A stretch of 64,000 nt of DNA from Ceratodon purpureus (Eukaryota; Streptophyta; Bryopsida; Pseudoditrichales; Ditrichaceae), in assembly GCA_014871385.1 (NCBI GenBank), contig CM026427.1:7445909-7509908 (forward strand), in the 5' to 3' direction. Shown here piece by piece: positions 1 through 13,297 of this stretch; positions within the stretch are counted from its first letter, which is position 1, and every line of letters starts with the position of its first letter. Made by a program: the position numbers and the translations under genes. The notes below the pieces were generated by a model. The model worked only from the letters and a program-made list of their open reading frames with translations. It did not search any database and had not been told where the DNA came from.

Positions 1-1033
1 CACCACCATGTCATCCCTTGTGTTTAGCAACACTTTTAAGGCCGGACCATTATACTTTGGGGTAGGAAGTTTCAAACTATGAACCAGTTATTGCTTTGGG
101 ATTCTCTCAAGGTTATTGATGATCATGTGACTGTGCAGTATGGATATACAACTTCTACCACGATTACCACCTCTTTCATCAGGATATACAATGACTTCTG
201 TAAATGCCGGTCTGACTGTTTAACCGCAAACGGCTTTTGTCTGATTGTTTTGTTTTGCAGGTTAGCGACTTGAAAATGCACATAACTGAGACAAAATCTC
301 GTTACGTTCAGAACCTTGTTGGTAAGACCAGTTTACTCACTCTAAATGTCTAAACCTTACCATTTTCTTTGTACTTGGAATTGTTCTTTGGATCCATCCC
401 TCAAAGTCCTCTTGTGAAGTATTTATTTCGAACTTACTGTACTGACGCGGTTACTGTTGTTCTGGAAGACAAAGCATGGAGACAACTATGTACGAGCGGT
501 CTCCCATTAATCATCTGGACAAGCTGACCTGCTCCATCATTCTCTTCCACGGTCAACAGGACAAGGTACACTGCACTCTACTTGCTCCTACAGTATGTCA
601 GTATCATCTCTCATTCTTTCAGTATTCTTTGGAGTACAGTACTAGATATGACGACGAAAAAACCCTTTTGTTTTCTCAGGTGATTCGACCCACTCAGTCC
701 CGGTTGATATACGAGGCAGTGAATAAGAAGGGCATCACTGTTGCTCTTGTGGAATATGGGGGCGAGCAGCATGGCTTCCTTATGGTACCGGCTTCTTTTC
801 ACTTTCTTAGAATCCTCTATTTTCCATAATGAGCTATATCAATGGGACTTTTGCTGGATCTGTTCTGGATGAATTGAGTAAATGTGAGCCGTAACAAAAA
901 CTGAGGGTTTCTTCAGGCTGAGAAAATCCGCAATACGTTGGAGCAGGAGATGGTGTTTTTCGCTCGACTGGTCGGAGGCTTCCAAGTTGCAGACAGCATT
1001 ATTCCCATCAAGGTGGACTATTTTGATATGTGA
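1..1033 (+). CDS. S9-family serine peptidase (acylaminoacyl/dipeptidyl peptidase type), C-terminal part
   Basis: This is the 3' end of a gene that starts before the window. Exons read about 2-61, 261-321, 469-565, 680-784 and 917-1033, with stop TGA at 1031-1033. The pieces give the end of an alpha/beta-hydrolase catalytic domain: 'NTFKAGPLYFG', then 'YERSPINHLDKL', then 'FHGQQDKV', where the Asp is the expected catalytic acid, then 'GEQHGF' with the catalytic His, then 'EQEMVFFARLVGGFQVAD'. The nucleophile Ser lies upstream of the window. The order and spacing match plant S9C-type peptidases such as Arabidopsis At5g36210, which hydrolyse peptides in plastid or cytosol; compartment cannot be told here. 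The junction between exons 2 and 3 does not keep frame with any GT-AG pair seen, so this copy may carry a one-base indel. Confidence 0.82.
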
Positions 1034-1834
1034 CAGTTCCCGATGTGACAGTTTTCAATCGGATTTGAAATCTATGCAGAAAACGGATTATATCAAGACG
1101 TGTCGCCCTTTTTCCTTTTGCAGATCGGCATAGTTACTGTGCATAATTTGGACACGCAAGCTGGCTGTACAGGATTTCGAAAATTAGAGCTTTGAACAAT
1201 AGTGTAAAGCTCTGCAATCACCCATTTAATTATCCTTCTTTGAAGAGACGTTAAACACATACATTTATACCAGAAATGTTTTTCAACAATTCCTGTAAAC
1301 GAACTACATTTCGGTACCACGTTTCATGCACTTGTAAACAGATTCTATCACCATTACAGATGAAACTCTCCAATTACACATGAATACAACAAAGACGTGG
1401 TATGAGCATAACGACCGAGGAAATAAATCAATAACTCTCAACTTTATACAATATGATACATCACGGCAGGGAGTCGGGAGTCTTGGTACTCCTCCCTCGC
1501 ACAAACAATGAGTTGAAGTTAGCCTAAACTACTCACTTGTAACAAAGTTGTTGATTGTAACAACTTCTATCAATAATCTCTACCGCCTACAACGTCTTAT
1601 CCAGTTAGTGCAATTGAGAAATAAATCGAATCCATACACTCACTAACTCCTGAGCATCATATACTTGCCATCAACATCTCTCTGAAGCTGGCCTCTCCAA
1701 CTTGTGTCCAGCGTTTCCAATGCTGCAGCTTATCATTGACATGGAAATCACTCCAGACGCGAATTTGCAAAAAAATCTGAAGGTCTGAATCACATGAGGA
1801 AGCCCTGCTGTACAAATCGGCAGTTGCAATGAAA
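1034..1834. other. spacer between convergent genes
   Basis: About 800 bases between the stops of two converging genes, so it holds both 3' UTRs. No coding signal, RNA gene or repeat was recognised. Confidence 0.5.
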
Positions 1835-3735
1835 TCATTGTTGCTTGAACTCACGCTTGAGCATGGCGAACAAGTACTCGTTCCAAGTGTCGATGGGGCC
1901 AGGCATGCACCAGTGCAAGCAATCTTGCGGAGGTGGTTTGCCGTCCGGCCCACGTTCCACCACCTTGTTGGGATCATGGTTGCGATATGGTCCCGGATGC
2001 CCATCGGCACGGTATGAAAACGGCCGCGTGATGTCCATCACGCGCAGCCTCTCGGCATTTCCTTCAACCTTCTCGGCTTCCTTCACAGCCGCGATCTGGT
2101 GGCTGTAGAGCGTGTCCATGTAAGAGTTTTTCGCCAGCTCCGAGTCGTTCAAGGGCTTCGTCTTGCCGGTGCACGAGCCGCCCGTGTTCCATGCCCCGCC
2201 TTCGTAGTGCTCGGGGGAGTACGTTCGTAGAATTGTTAATCCTCTGCAGTTGAGAAGGGGCATGAATTAGGAAAGGAAAAGGTGAAGATGTGGTTTGACT
2301 GATGTGTGGAATGTGAGAGAGCACTTACTTGTAGTTTGGGGTGGCTAGGATGGCCTTCAAAGCGGTCTTCATGGCGACACCATAGCCGGAGAGGACATCG
2401 TGCTGCTTTGGGGAGGAGCTGTTCCACCATGACTGTCCTCCGACCACCTTCCCGTCTACAATGTAGGCCGCCGTTTTGGGCCACCAATGGCCTGAAGCTA
2501 CCACTACGACGTCGAACGTGGGGAGAAACTCGGCGATCTTCTCGTCGAGTGTGTCCAGGTGCAGCTTCGTCATGTTCGCGGGGGCGAAGTCAATTTCGTC
2601 CGTGGAGACGTGCACGAGCCACGATGACCAGAGGCGCACCACGTTGAAGTCGTACGCTCGGAACACCCAGCGCTGGAAGTTTCTGTTCCCGCGAGGCTTC
2701 GGTTTGTCGAACTGAAGGAGCTCAAAAAAAGCAAAGTTCAGCTCGGATCGGAGGAATTCTTTTCTGCAAGCTGAGGAAAGTTTCGTGAAGTGGAAAGGTT
2801 TGGAGGATGATGATTGATTATTACCTGCCATAATGTGCACATCAGGGCTTCGTATTGGTTTCGCGTAACAGAGTCGCCAATGAAGGCTAATGTCTTCCCT
2901 CGCATGAGCTCCAGGAACGCGAAGCCGTCGAACCTCGGAAGCTCGCAGTCCGTGGGCTTCCATCGCCAGTTTATGTAGTCGCTGTCTGGCCTTCCATTGC
3001 CAGGGCAGTTCTGGTGTTGTGATAGGAACGGACAGGTTTCATTTTGGTACAAAGGCTCTGAGTGATCCTCCACCCACTTTCCTTCGAATATGTTGCATTT
3101 ACTCTCTGCAGCATCACAATCACAGCAGCGGCTGTCCATCAGAAACCAAACAAAGCATACTGAGCTCCTTGGATGCGAGATGAACTTACTCATCAGGTGT
3201 GATAGTGTTCTCCTACCTTGTTGAGAAGGAAGATGCAAGACTTCGCTCTTTTTCGCCTTCTCGTCTGCAAGCAATTTCATCGTTGCAACTTCCCAATCAT
3301 CTGTGTCCTCTTCAGCCTCAACCTTAGAAACTGCAAAAGAGATTTACACTAAATCAGTGGAAAACTCTAACCACATCACGAAGTTGGTTCACGAAGGGCT
3401 AGCTTCAGAATTTTGAATCGGAAAATGAGAAAAACCTGTAAACATAGCAATTGTTGAGAATGGTTAAGGAAAGATTTACCAGGGCTTGAAAGCGGGAGTT
3501 GGCCGTCGCCGATGGGAAGATCCTCCACAACTTGGCTGTCGGACGACTCCATCCACATCTGGTTGGGCGTAATAAGCTGTCGTGTGGGATCAATATTGGA
3601 CGACATAGCTTTTCCTGAGAGATAGGGAGCAACGAGCATCGTCATGGCGAACGCCAGGGTCGCACCGATCAAGCATAGGCATGGCAGCTTCACCAATGGC
3701 CAGAACGACTTGGGCGTACTACCGGAGTTTCTCAT
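1835..3735 (-). CDS. TRICHOME BIREFRINGENCE-LIKE (TBL) family protein, likely polysaccharide O-acetyltransferase
   Basis: Five exons on the minus strand (3735-3480, 3330-3217, 3105-2825, 2711-2329, 2243-1835) join in frame to 480 residues. The ATG at 3735 was chosen because the longer open frame has no upstream ATG. Residues about 12-38 form one hydrophobic segment after a short basic tail, as in type II Golgi membrane proteins. A variable stem follows. The TBL domain starts at about residue 125 with 'CNIFEGKWV' and includes 'RPDSDYINWRWKP'. The GDS motif 'AFIGDSVTRNQ' has Gly-Asp-Ser at 200-202 and the DxxH motif 'DCLHWC' has Asp452 and His455; these are the Ser-His-Asp residues of the family. 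Characterised TBL proteins add acetyl groups to xylan, mannan, xyloglucan or pectin in the Golgi. The substrate here is unknown. Confidence 0.9.
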
Positions 3736-6700
3736 CTTCGACAGTGTCTTCTCCTTCAGGTTATTTTTGCGATGGTGCTTTTTTTTGTAAATACGTGACA
3801 ATGCCCACCCTCTACACCTTCACTGCCGATTCGCTATCACACCCCAATAAAACGTCTTTGTTCACTGAGTCAAATTTCAGAGTCAGCAGCTGGACACAAT
3901 CCGTAACACCGAAATTCCCTGTTGGACCTGTTTTGTTCCCTGCAGCTCCGCAAATATTCAAGGTCTAGCTAGCTCCGAGCACAAGGTGTCGTCCACAGGC
4001 CTGTTTGAAACAAAGTTTTCCAACTCCGTCACGTGAACCATCCAGTGCCACAATGGCTGTTGGATAATGGATTTCTCTGTAGTGCTACTTCTCGGATATC
4101 GTGGAGAGTTTGTTTCTTGCTACCAATTCATCCCCAATGCAGCTACTGGTTGCGCAAGACCTGCTCGGACGTTACCCAGAGACCCAAACGTTAGCTTTAT
4201 GAAGACAGTGCTGAGGACAACGATTCCTTCAAGAAATCACGTTGCGGCGGTCAAAGAAAGTATATAGATTTCTCAGTGATACTCTTCATAACAAAGATCG
4301 CGCTGCCAATGACCATATCCAAACGACCTTACGAGCATGATCTAACAGTGAAAGCCGATAAACGAAAACGTCACAACCTAACCGAAAAATGGCTGGTAAT
4401 CTGACAAAGTACTAAGACACAATGGCGATTGATCACTAAATGCCCGATCCGTTACTACTGTTGCACTGCAGCCATCATGAGATTGATATCTCATTAAACC
4501 GATTGATCATTCCCTGCAAACCAAGTTTCCTAAACCCCGATAACCACACACCGAACCTTCTTACTCACACCACCAACACAATGCTCATTTCCAGTCACGG
4601 AAAGGATGCAGAAGGCGGTAACCTGAAAACCCGCTACCATCCAACTGTGACAGCTCCACTAGTACTACTGCTGCAATAAAAAAAAGTTTAAACTACGGAT
4701 GAATAAGAAGATCGTGAACCTTGCAGACGTGGTGGCAAGGAACACTCGCAGCCCGAGCTGCAATAGTGACTTAAAATCACGCTCTTAAAGTACTGACTTT
4801 CAGGGGAAGCGTGTGTTTGGACAAGTGCAAGGTGGGATCGAGGTGTTGACGGTGCATCACAAGAGAGTGTGTATGTGTGTAGTACCAAGGCGAGGAAGAA
4901 AGCGCCGCCAGTACGAGTCCAGTCAAAGGAGAAGCTCTTGCATGGCCAGAAACAAGCTGCACATGGACAGGCACACTTGCTGCAAAGAAAACAGACACGA
5001 CCGGCGCCAATACTGTATTTGAGGACATTGGAGGACAACACTGCAACAGCCTGCTCCAGTGCTCCCCCTCTACGCAGGTTAGGTAACATGGAATTTGCTT
5101 TTTCTCTGGGTCCATTTTGTCAACACCAGCAAATCTTTGGCGCATTTTCAGGAAGTGCCCACGGCCCGCATCAAACTATCCCCCCCGATATGCCTCGTGC
5201 AGTTGTTTTATAGTATATTTCTTCCAGGAAATATTGACTTCAAAACTAGGAAATACGATAAGTTATTCTTGAGCGGCAAACCAGTTTTAGTCACTGGTTT
5301 GGTGAACTTGAGCAACACCGAAGTATCGGTGGATTCGTTTGGTACAGCAAGTATTACTTCTGCAGGAATTACGGTACTAAAATGTCAGTGACATGCTCTT
5401 CACAACTTCGTTTCCATGAGTATTGACTTTGATCATCAGGAGAAATGCCACAAATTTCTTCGGTGCAACTTTTCAGTAGAGTAATGGGCACATTTGAGAC
5501 GACAGTCACCTAGGTTGACTAAGATTTTATGTTACGTATGGTTAGAGGACGAAAGACGAGGTGCTATTCGCAAAGACAGTATCCAGTGAAGCTGCACTGA
5601 AATACTGCTGTCATTTGTAGTTCATGCTCTGTGTATATGAACTCCTTTACTTGCATGTAATTTGCCAGGAAAGACATCAGCATGGAGGCATCGTAACACA
5701 CCCACCCAGTTGAACACCACCAACCCACCAACCTTGCAGTGTTTCAATTTCGAAAAATATCTGGTAAGTTACAACATTAAGATAGAGCATCATACTTAAT
5801 GATCTATTACCGGTTGAACCTAGAATTATAGTGGGTACTAAGAAAAGTACAATCGGTACGACTGTGGTTGCAACCTACACCTGCCGACGCAAAGACGTTT
5901 TTTTTATTTAGTGCTTGTAAGAAGAAAATCATTTTTAATTGGAACATGGAGAAGACTTTCAGTCCCGACTTCCTCCGTGACAACTGCGTACCGATTTTCT
6001 TTTATTAGTGAAGCCTGAGCGCGTTCCAGCCTAAACTGTCACTGTGCGGATTGTGCAACCACTTGGTACGAAGAAACAACTTGCAGGTGATTAAATTAGT
6101 GCAACTTCCCCATATTTTTGAAATATCCAATACTGTAATGGAATATCTACCACTCCTTCTACTAAATGTGAGCCCAGATACAGTAGACACCTTGGTTTGA
6201 GGCTCATCCACCTATGAAGATTTATGAACAATTTGGTTGTCACACAGAGAAAAGAGCACTTTTCTTCAAGGGATTGCTACCTGAACATATGCAGTAGGTT
6301 ATGCAACTGAAAGAACAAGCACAGGATATGCATGTTATCATATACTTGAGGAATTTATGAATTGATAATGGTAGTGTAACTTCCACTACAGTGACATAAC
6401 ACCTCAATTTCAGTCAACAAGATTACAGGACGTACTGAAATTGAACAATATTGTGTACTCACCAGTAATACCAGTATTGTCCCCTTCTGTCCTATTCCCC
6501 CACTTCCAGAATCCGGACATGGAATACGATGTCTCATCAACAACCAAGTCCGTGAGAGTCGAAAATTTTCAAAACCTGCCCAGGTTTTTTTTTGTTTTTT
6601 TTTTTTTGGAGCAAATGAACGGATTTCATTGCAAGTAAAAGAACACAACCGATCCCCAACGGGCCTGCCCAGGTTTTGATCTGTATAAACTCTCCAATAT

Positions 6701-8964
6701 TATTGAAATCTCCCATTGTTTCATTGCCACGTCAACGAGCATTGGAGTGTGGCGGAAGTGTGAGGCAATAGTGACTATGGAGTACTTTATACACGAAGCA
6801 TGAATCCTTTATTTTACCTGTTTTATGCAGTGAAAGGTGTACCTGCCAGTGTAATGTTGCACTCATCACCACAACGTATTTCTTCCTTTTCTTCCTTTCG
6901 GAATGATTTTTTAACTCCGAATTCACACCAAGAACACAACAATGGTTCAGGTACAGTACCCACCAGACACTGAAGCAGAGTGGGGAGGTTTGACCAGCTA
7001 CCACCGGCTCAAAAAATGCTCCAAAATATGAATTGCAAAGTGTGCTGTGGAGGCTACTTTCATGCCATATAAGCTTTATACAATGAAATTGTAAATTAAA
7101 TATATCCATAGAGAATTTCTGTACAGCAAAATTTCATTTTAAGGCCATTTTCTAGTGATTTTTATCTTAAAAAAAAAAAATTGTAAAGAGAGAAAATAAG
7201 AAATTCATTCTCGAAGGGTGTCGAACCAGCTATGGTGCTACGGTACACTTCTAAGTTTCGACCCACATGATTGTAGGACCCTGCATCATTATTTGCCCCA
7301 TTTTGATCATTTGTACGAACTCCAACTGTACTTTGTACAAGCAAGCTGAATAACTTACAGCAACTCATAGCCAAGAAGCAGCTTCACAAGCACCCATCTC
7401 CCAGGATCTGAATGCCACTATAGACAGCCAATTTTCCTCCTAGATTTTTCTCCATTATCAAATGCAACTGAGCATGGATCACACATATAACTACACTGTA
7501 CTTCCGGTACACAAAAACATTATTTTAGCAGCAATGATGTACTCTTGTAAGTGGTGACCGAAATGCTTCAATCCTCCCCATCTTCATGGAAGTGAACGAC
7601 GTCACTGATCATCGAAAGAGGTGGTCTCAATCATAAGCACTCACCACATTGCCGCCTCTTTTTCCTACTGCTCATTGCTCCGTGTTCGACTTGAAGCTTG
7701 TTTCATCCGGGCAGAATTTATTGCATGCCCTAACTCCAAACTACCGTGTGCTTGAAAGCTTTACCACATGATTTATGATCCTCATGAAGTGTTGGATTCA
7801 TTTTCGCACATGTAATAACTTATGTCTCTTCAGCTTCCGTTTCAATCACCTACCCAGTCTTGTTCTTCAAGTGAGGGTGAGTAATTGATTAGCCAATGTT
7901 TAGTACTAAGTAGCAGTTTGTTATGTGCTACTTAACGTTCTAAAAAACATAAAGGAAATCGAGGATGAGAAACTTACGTCATAATCACTGTGTAGTGAAC
8001 TTGTACAGGAAATTCTCCAGGTATATGGTCTTCAGTGTTGACATGGCCAACGACGAGTTTTCTCTTATTAATTAAACTCAACCACGGCAGACAATGGCAG
8101 CAGCAATATATTCCTGGCAGTCGCGCAGCCATGTGCTTGAGCTTGAGACTCGTTCCTTCTCTATATTATGTGTCTGCAGAGCGGAGCATATTGTACAGTC
8201 GGCCGTGGCTGATTGCGCTAACTCTGAAGCTCTCTGCCTCTGGTGCACGATATTGTCCTCTGTCAAGTGAAGTACAAACGAACTCAGTCACACCCTGCAA
8301 CTCTGTTATTCAAACACTGTAGCTCAAATAAACTTCCGCTCATTGCGACACATGGATCCCACCCACTGCATAATTGTTCCCACGACCCTTGTCCCCAGTG
8401 GCAGACAACCCCCCGGAACGTTCACCAACTACACGCACCACCAGCTCAACGAATCGGTTAGGATCGTGTGCCAGAGCCCAGTAACGCATGAATCCTAATC
8501 TCAAACAAGGCAGTAAACCATAATCTCTCCTCAAGGTAACAAATTACCTTACATAACCCGAAGCTAATCATCATTCTCTCCTTCTGGTACAAGCCACACG
8601 AACTCATCTTCCTTTCCCTTTTCGCATGTCAGTGCTCTTTATTACCGGCATCCTCTTCCGAATGGTTTGCAATCAGGTGCAATTGTGGAGAGAAAGTACG
8701 AGACTCATCTTCCAGGTTCGGAACAGTTGCTCCAGAATTTCGTCGTTTTCAAGTTTGGGTCCCATTAGTAGCTTCCGCTCTACTCCTGTTCTGGTTCGAA
8801 ATCTCATTCAACGACATTTCAATGGTGTCGAGACTCACCTTCCAGAATCCGATGTGCTGCCGGAAATCGAAGTCCTCAAGTTTTTCCCCATCCGCCATTC
8901 TCCTATCATGCCATCTTCTTCTCAAGCAGTTCCAATGTGTCTTGTGTAGATTGATATCGTTGTA
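3736..8964. other. gene-poor spacer
   Basis: Over 5 kb with only short open frames in all six readings and no recognisable protein, RNA gene or transposon end. The first few hundred bases should contain the promoter and 5' UTR of the minus-strand TBL gene. Homopolymer T runs occur near 6585-6610. Confidence 0.45.
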
Positions 8965-9080
8965 ATACTGGTGTGATACTGGTGTGATATTGGTGTGATA
9001 CTGTTTTTGTACCCGTATAATGTTCGTCTGATACTGGTGTGATACTATTCTTATACCCGTTTGAAGTCAGTCTGATACTG
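8965..9080. repeat. small tandem repeat (12-bp and 44-bp units)
   Basis: About three copies of a 12-base unit (TACTGGTGTGAT-like) are followed by two 44-base units, 8993-9036 and 9037-9080. Both long units run from GTGTGATACT through a TACCCGT core to CTGATACTG, with scattered mismatches. Confidence 0.75.
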
Positions 9081-12000
9081 GGGCCCTTGTGGACTTGTGT
9101 AGGTTGTTGGTGCTTTTTGTTTTTTGTGTCTGCGCCGTGAGTCCGGGTGGTTGTAACTTGGGTGAGTCGAGGACAGGAATGGCTTTTCCCAGGGCGATGG
9201 GGTTTGTCGTCTTGTGTGGAGGCTGGGTTTGTCCTGTGTTTGGAAGTTGGGGTGTAACTTACTGTACCCGTGACTCGTGAGAGAGAAGTTAGATGCAACA
9301 GAGAGGGTGAGTCTGTGGCGAATGAGATGGGCCGCTGCACCTACTTTCATCATTCCCGTCTTCACATGGACGACGACGTAGACTCCAAAACACACTCCGT
9401 GATTGTGTCCTGTCCGGTCAAAATTATTCGCAAGATTACAATTCGCAATTGTTTTTACCACAAGGATATCCTGTCTACCGTAGCACGCGAGCAAGTTCGC
9501 CACCTGCTGCGCAATTTTATTTTTTAAAAAAAAACAAGGTTCACCTCTCAAAAACTAAATTTCTTGATTTTCTTTTTTCAGCAAAACAAAAAATCACTGA
9601 AAATGACCTCAATTGGATAAAAAAAGTGAAGTATTATTCTATTTTCATTTTGTGGAAATCATGTTTTTTAAATTTCTTTGTGTTTTTAGAATTATTTTTG
9701 GGCCAACGTGCTATATAGCTCCTATAAGAGGCCAAAGAAAAATATTTGATTATAATGTAATTTAGTCACAAATCTCATAGGCATACATACCATGTGGTTG
9801 AGCTGCGAGATTTAGATGTAGAGGGGTAGCAAACGAGATATTATGTTATGAATGGATTAAGAGATTTATTTTTCATCTAGACCATTGGCTTGTTCTTTAG
9901 CAGTTATACTGTGGTCTTTGTTGTCGGATAGAAAAACTAAGAAATGCAAGATTCCATGAAACTAAGTTAATTTTTTTGCTTTAAAGTTCACAAAAGCTTT
10001 TTTGCGTTTTCTTGCACGCGCTTTGTAATTTTTTTGGCTCATTGAGTATTGTCAATTTGGATTCTTTAGTAAGTTTCTTGAAATTAACTTGTATCTCCAT
10101 TGTCACAAGCAGTTTCTCTTGTACAATGTAATCTTCTAAATTGAAGGACCTAACAATATTAAATCTCAGGTGAGGCATGTTTTGAAAATAGAGGCCGCTA
10201 ATCAATTTGTATGTTGTGCAAAAAACTATGGCTTGAGTGGTTGATAAGTTTCTTGTTGCGGTTTGAATTCATCTTTGTGATTGCTTTGTCTAGGACATAG
10301 GCCCAATTCCATCTCATTTTTTCCAAATTATGATTTGCATCCTATTGTATTACTCTATTTTGACATTGAAGTCCTCTTGCTATTAGGTTTATATATTTTC
10401 AAAAGTAGAAGTGGTTGTGTTCTTAATTGTATCTAAGTATGATACCTCTAGCTTCTTCATTTACCCAAAAACTCTTTGTTCAAATACTTTGGCTCACGCT
10501 GCAATAACTAGGTTGCTATTGTTTGCAAGTACACTTCTGCCTAAGCTATGCTTCAACTTTGTTTAATCCCATGACGACTTTTACAAATCATTGCAAGTCT
10601 ATTGTATTGCAAAAGGACGGTTGGGTGTGGTAAAGTTGAGCCTCTAAATTGGCTGAAGTAGAAGGAATAGAGATGACCAACTTTGTAACCAAGCCAACAA
10701 AGTGTTTGTAGATAACAACAAGGTGAGGTGAACACTTACATACATCATTAAAGATCGGCGTACCTATTTGCATAGTGATGTTACAAAGTACTAAAACTAA
10801 CTTTACGCCACGATGTTATGTTAGTGCTGGAACAAGGTTTAGGCCACAAGGTTTTTTTTAGATAGCAGATGGAATTCTTGATGGTATTGTGTTGACTATG
10901 CGTTGTGCGTACTATCCATGCATTGATGGATGTCAAAAGTTGATCATGCCAAAACTTGACAACCTTAAAAAACATAAGGGGATGTAGACGGCACTTATAA
11001 CATTCTTAGGCAAGGCTTAAAGGCCAGCAATGTGTATACAAAGACCAAGGTCAAGTATTTGAGAAATATCGTGTGTAATATTAAGAAAACTTTCCAAATC
11101 TTGAAAGGACCATTATAGGTCATAGTTGCTGCAAAGGAGTACAAGTTGTTTTTGTTTGTACAGTTTTTAAGAGTGAACACCCTATATTTCAGTGTTACAA
11201 TTAAAAAAAGTTGTTTATTCACTTTCAAGTTCAAAACTTGTTTGTAATGCATTAGCTAAAGTATTTAAGATATAAGATGGATGAACATTGTTGGTGTTCA
11301 TAAGCACCTTGTTGTTCCAAAAGGCTTAAAGGCTATCATCATGGATGCATTTTTTGTTGATGGAGGATTTATTCATAGAGGAGATTCTAGTGGTCAAGCT
11401 TGTAAGCATTGGCGTTGATGGTGTCAACATCTTCTATAGAAAGAACGGTTGTATACTCAAGCAAATCTAGGAAGGTTGAGAAGCTTTTGTAATTGGGTTG
11501 CACTATTATTTGTAAAGGATTTAATTGGCCGTTAAAGCATTAAGTAGTTTCTCTATAGTGGTTCTGCTAGAAGATCTTTTATTGTCAATTCATGCCTGTT
11601 TTGAGAAGAATTGACTATAAGAAAACAATGTTTTTGGTGATGTCTTCTTTAGACACATAATTGTTTTTGAAATGTCTTAAAGACACAAAAGGATGTCCGA
11701 CAAGTCATAAGGATGTTTACTGTGTCTTTTGGACAAAATCAACAATACATGGACATGAAGACACGCGTATTTGCTAGAAAACGCAAAGATGTCTACGGAC
11801 ACGTGGATGTCTTTGAGAATGCTTTGGAAAACATCCATGAAGACGTAAAAGTGTCACTTTGGCAATGGACTCTGGATTCACTAAGGGTAAATGTCTAAAA
11901 GTTATTTGATATACAAGGTAGAATGCAGCCTTAATGTAAAAAAACAATATAATGGATAGCCATTTGCATGAACAAAAGAAATGAGGTTTATTCTATTAAA

Positions 12001-12799
12001 CATTAATTTTTTGTTCATAAAAATATTATTTTGTATAACTAAAAAATTTGGAATATTAAATGCATAATATTAAGATTGTATTATCAATAGTTGTCATTGG
12101 TCTATTTTTTAAAATAATGTCAAAAAATAATATTGTAAATTTAAAATGATTATATATATATAATTCAGAGTAATTTAACAATATGTAAAAATAGAATATT
12201 ATATTGAAATATAAAATTGGTTAATGTTCATTTGAAAATATTAAAGTCTTAAAATTCTATTATTTAAATAATATTAAATTACTAAAATTGCGTTGCTGAC
12301 AACAATAGCATTTTTTAATGAAAGTTAATTTTTTACATTTATGTTTAAAAATATAAGTGGACAAATTATTCATTTAATAATTTACAGCTCTTTATTTGCA
12401 TGGCAAAGAAAATTCCACGTCAAACGAGCTAATACGTCATAGCCACCTGAGAGGGAGTGAGCATGCGGATGGGGTCGGCAATATATACTGTAGGGCAATA
12501 GCATGCGCTACGTTTTGTAACTGCTCTTCATGACGACCCTCGCGGCAGTATGAAGGGTTTGCACATGTTTGCAACACCCTTCTCTTCGCCTACATGCACA
12601 TCTAGACAGAATTAGCAGTGCGCGATGCATAGACAAAGACAATAGTATAAGAAATAGTTCTAAAGCATTGATGCAGTAACAATAATGCACTAATCAAGAG
12701 CTACTAGTGTCATCGCCTTACAAGTCATGCACAAATGTCGAAATTAGCCTATTGCTCCTCCCCACATTCAATTCTGATGTCCACTTGTAGAAATACTCA
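9081..12799. other. AT-rich spacer, no gene recognised
   Basis: Base composition drops sharply to AT from about 9.5 kb, with many A and T runs up to 12.4 kb. Only short frames broken by stops are present. The general look is of decayed repeat DNA, but no transposon domain or terminal repeat could be identified. Confidence 0.4.
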
Positions 12800-13297
12800 T
12801 TAGAGGGAATCGGGTAACATTATCCGTTCCTTTTCACGGTACAAGGTGTAGAAGAACCCTCCTACTGTGGCCGACGACGGATTTCCGTACAACAATGTAG
12901 CCTCCTCCGCCATCAGACGTTGTGCAGTCTCCTCTGCAAACGGCGATATACTGTAGTGGTCTGTCCATGATAGAGAGGGGTTGATCTTCAACATGATAAT
13001 GGCTACACGAACGCTTTTCACACTCACTATTTCGCACTCCACTCTAGGGCCCTTGTACCGAGCAAGCTCATCCGGAATATTGAATGACTTCATGTGGTAT
13101 CCGGAGGTGCTAGACGATGCCGACAACATTAGGGGCGATCTCTGACGACAAGCAGCACCACCACCGCGGCGAACGCTGTGTAAGAGTAGAGCTTTGGAAG
13201 CAACCAACATCGACAACGCGGTCCCTAGCGTCCTTGGAGTCCCGGGTGTTTCTGGTCCTTCGAATGTCCACGCACCTATCCTTCGTTGATCTGCCAT
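12800..13297 (-). CDS. hypothetical protein, 165 residues, single exon
   Basis: An open frame from ATG at 13297 to a stop at 12800 in a stretch clearly richer in GC than its AT-rich surroundings. The N-terminal ~70 residues are rich in Arg, Ser, Ala and Gly with few acidic residues, which could be an organelle-targeting peptide. The second half ('GYHMKSFNIPDELARYKGPR' onward) has a mixed composition typical of a folded domain with beta-type stretches. I recognise no family. It may be a lineage-specific gene, an intact exon of a larger gene, or a gene fragment moved here. Local GC rise and frame length are the only support for coding. Confidence 0.4.
   Translation of the reverse strand: MADQRRIGAWTFEGPETPGTPRTLGTALSMLVASKALLLHSVRRGGGAACRQRSPLMLSASSSTSGYHMKSFNIPDELARYKGPRVECEIVSVKSVRVAIIMLKINPSLSWTDHYSISPFAEETAQRLMAEEATLLYGNPSSATVGGFFYTLYREKERIMLPDSL

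Noticed and set aside
7190..7280. Minus-strand GGTTCGACACC resembling a tRNA B-box
   Set aside because: No cloverleaf or A-box can be drawn around it.
9981..11252. Several minus-strand short frames suggestive of a decayed retrotransposon
   Set aside because: No reverse transcriptase, integrase or LTR motif could be recognised, so no element was called.
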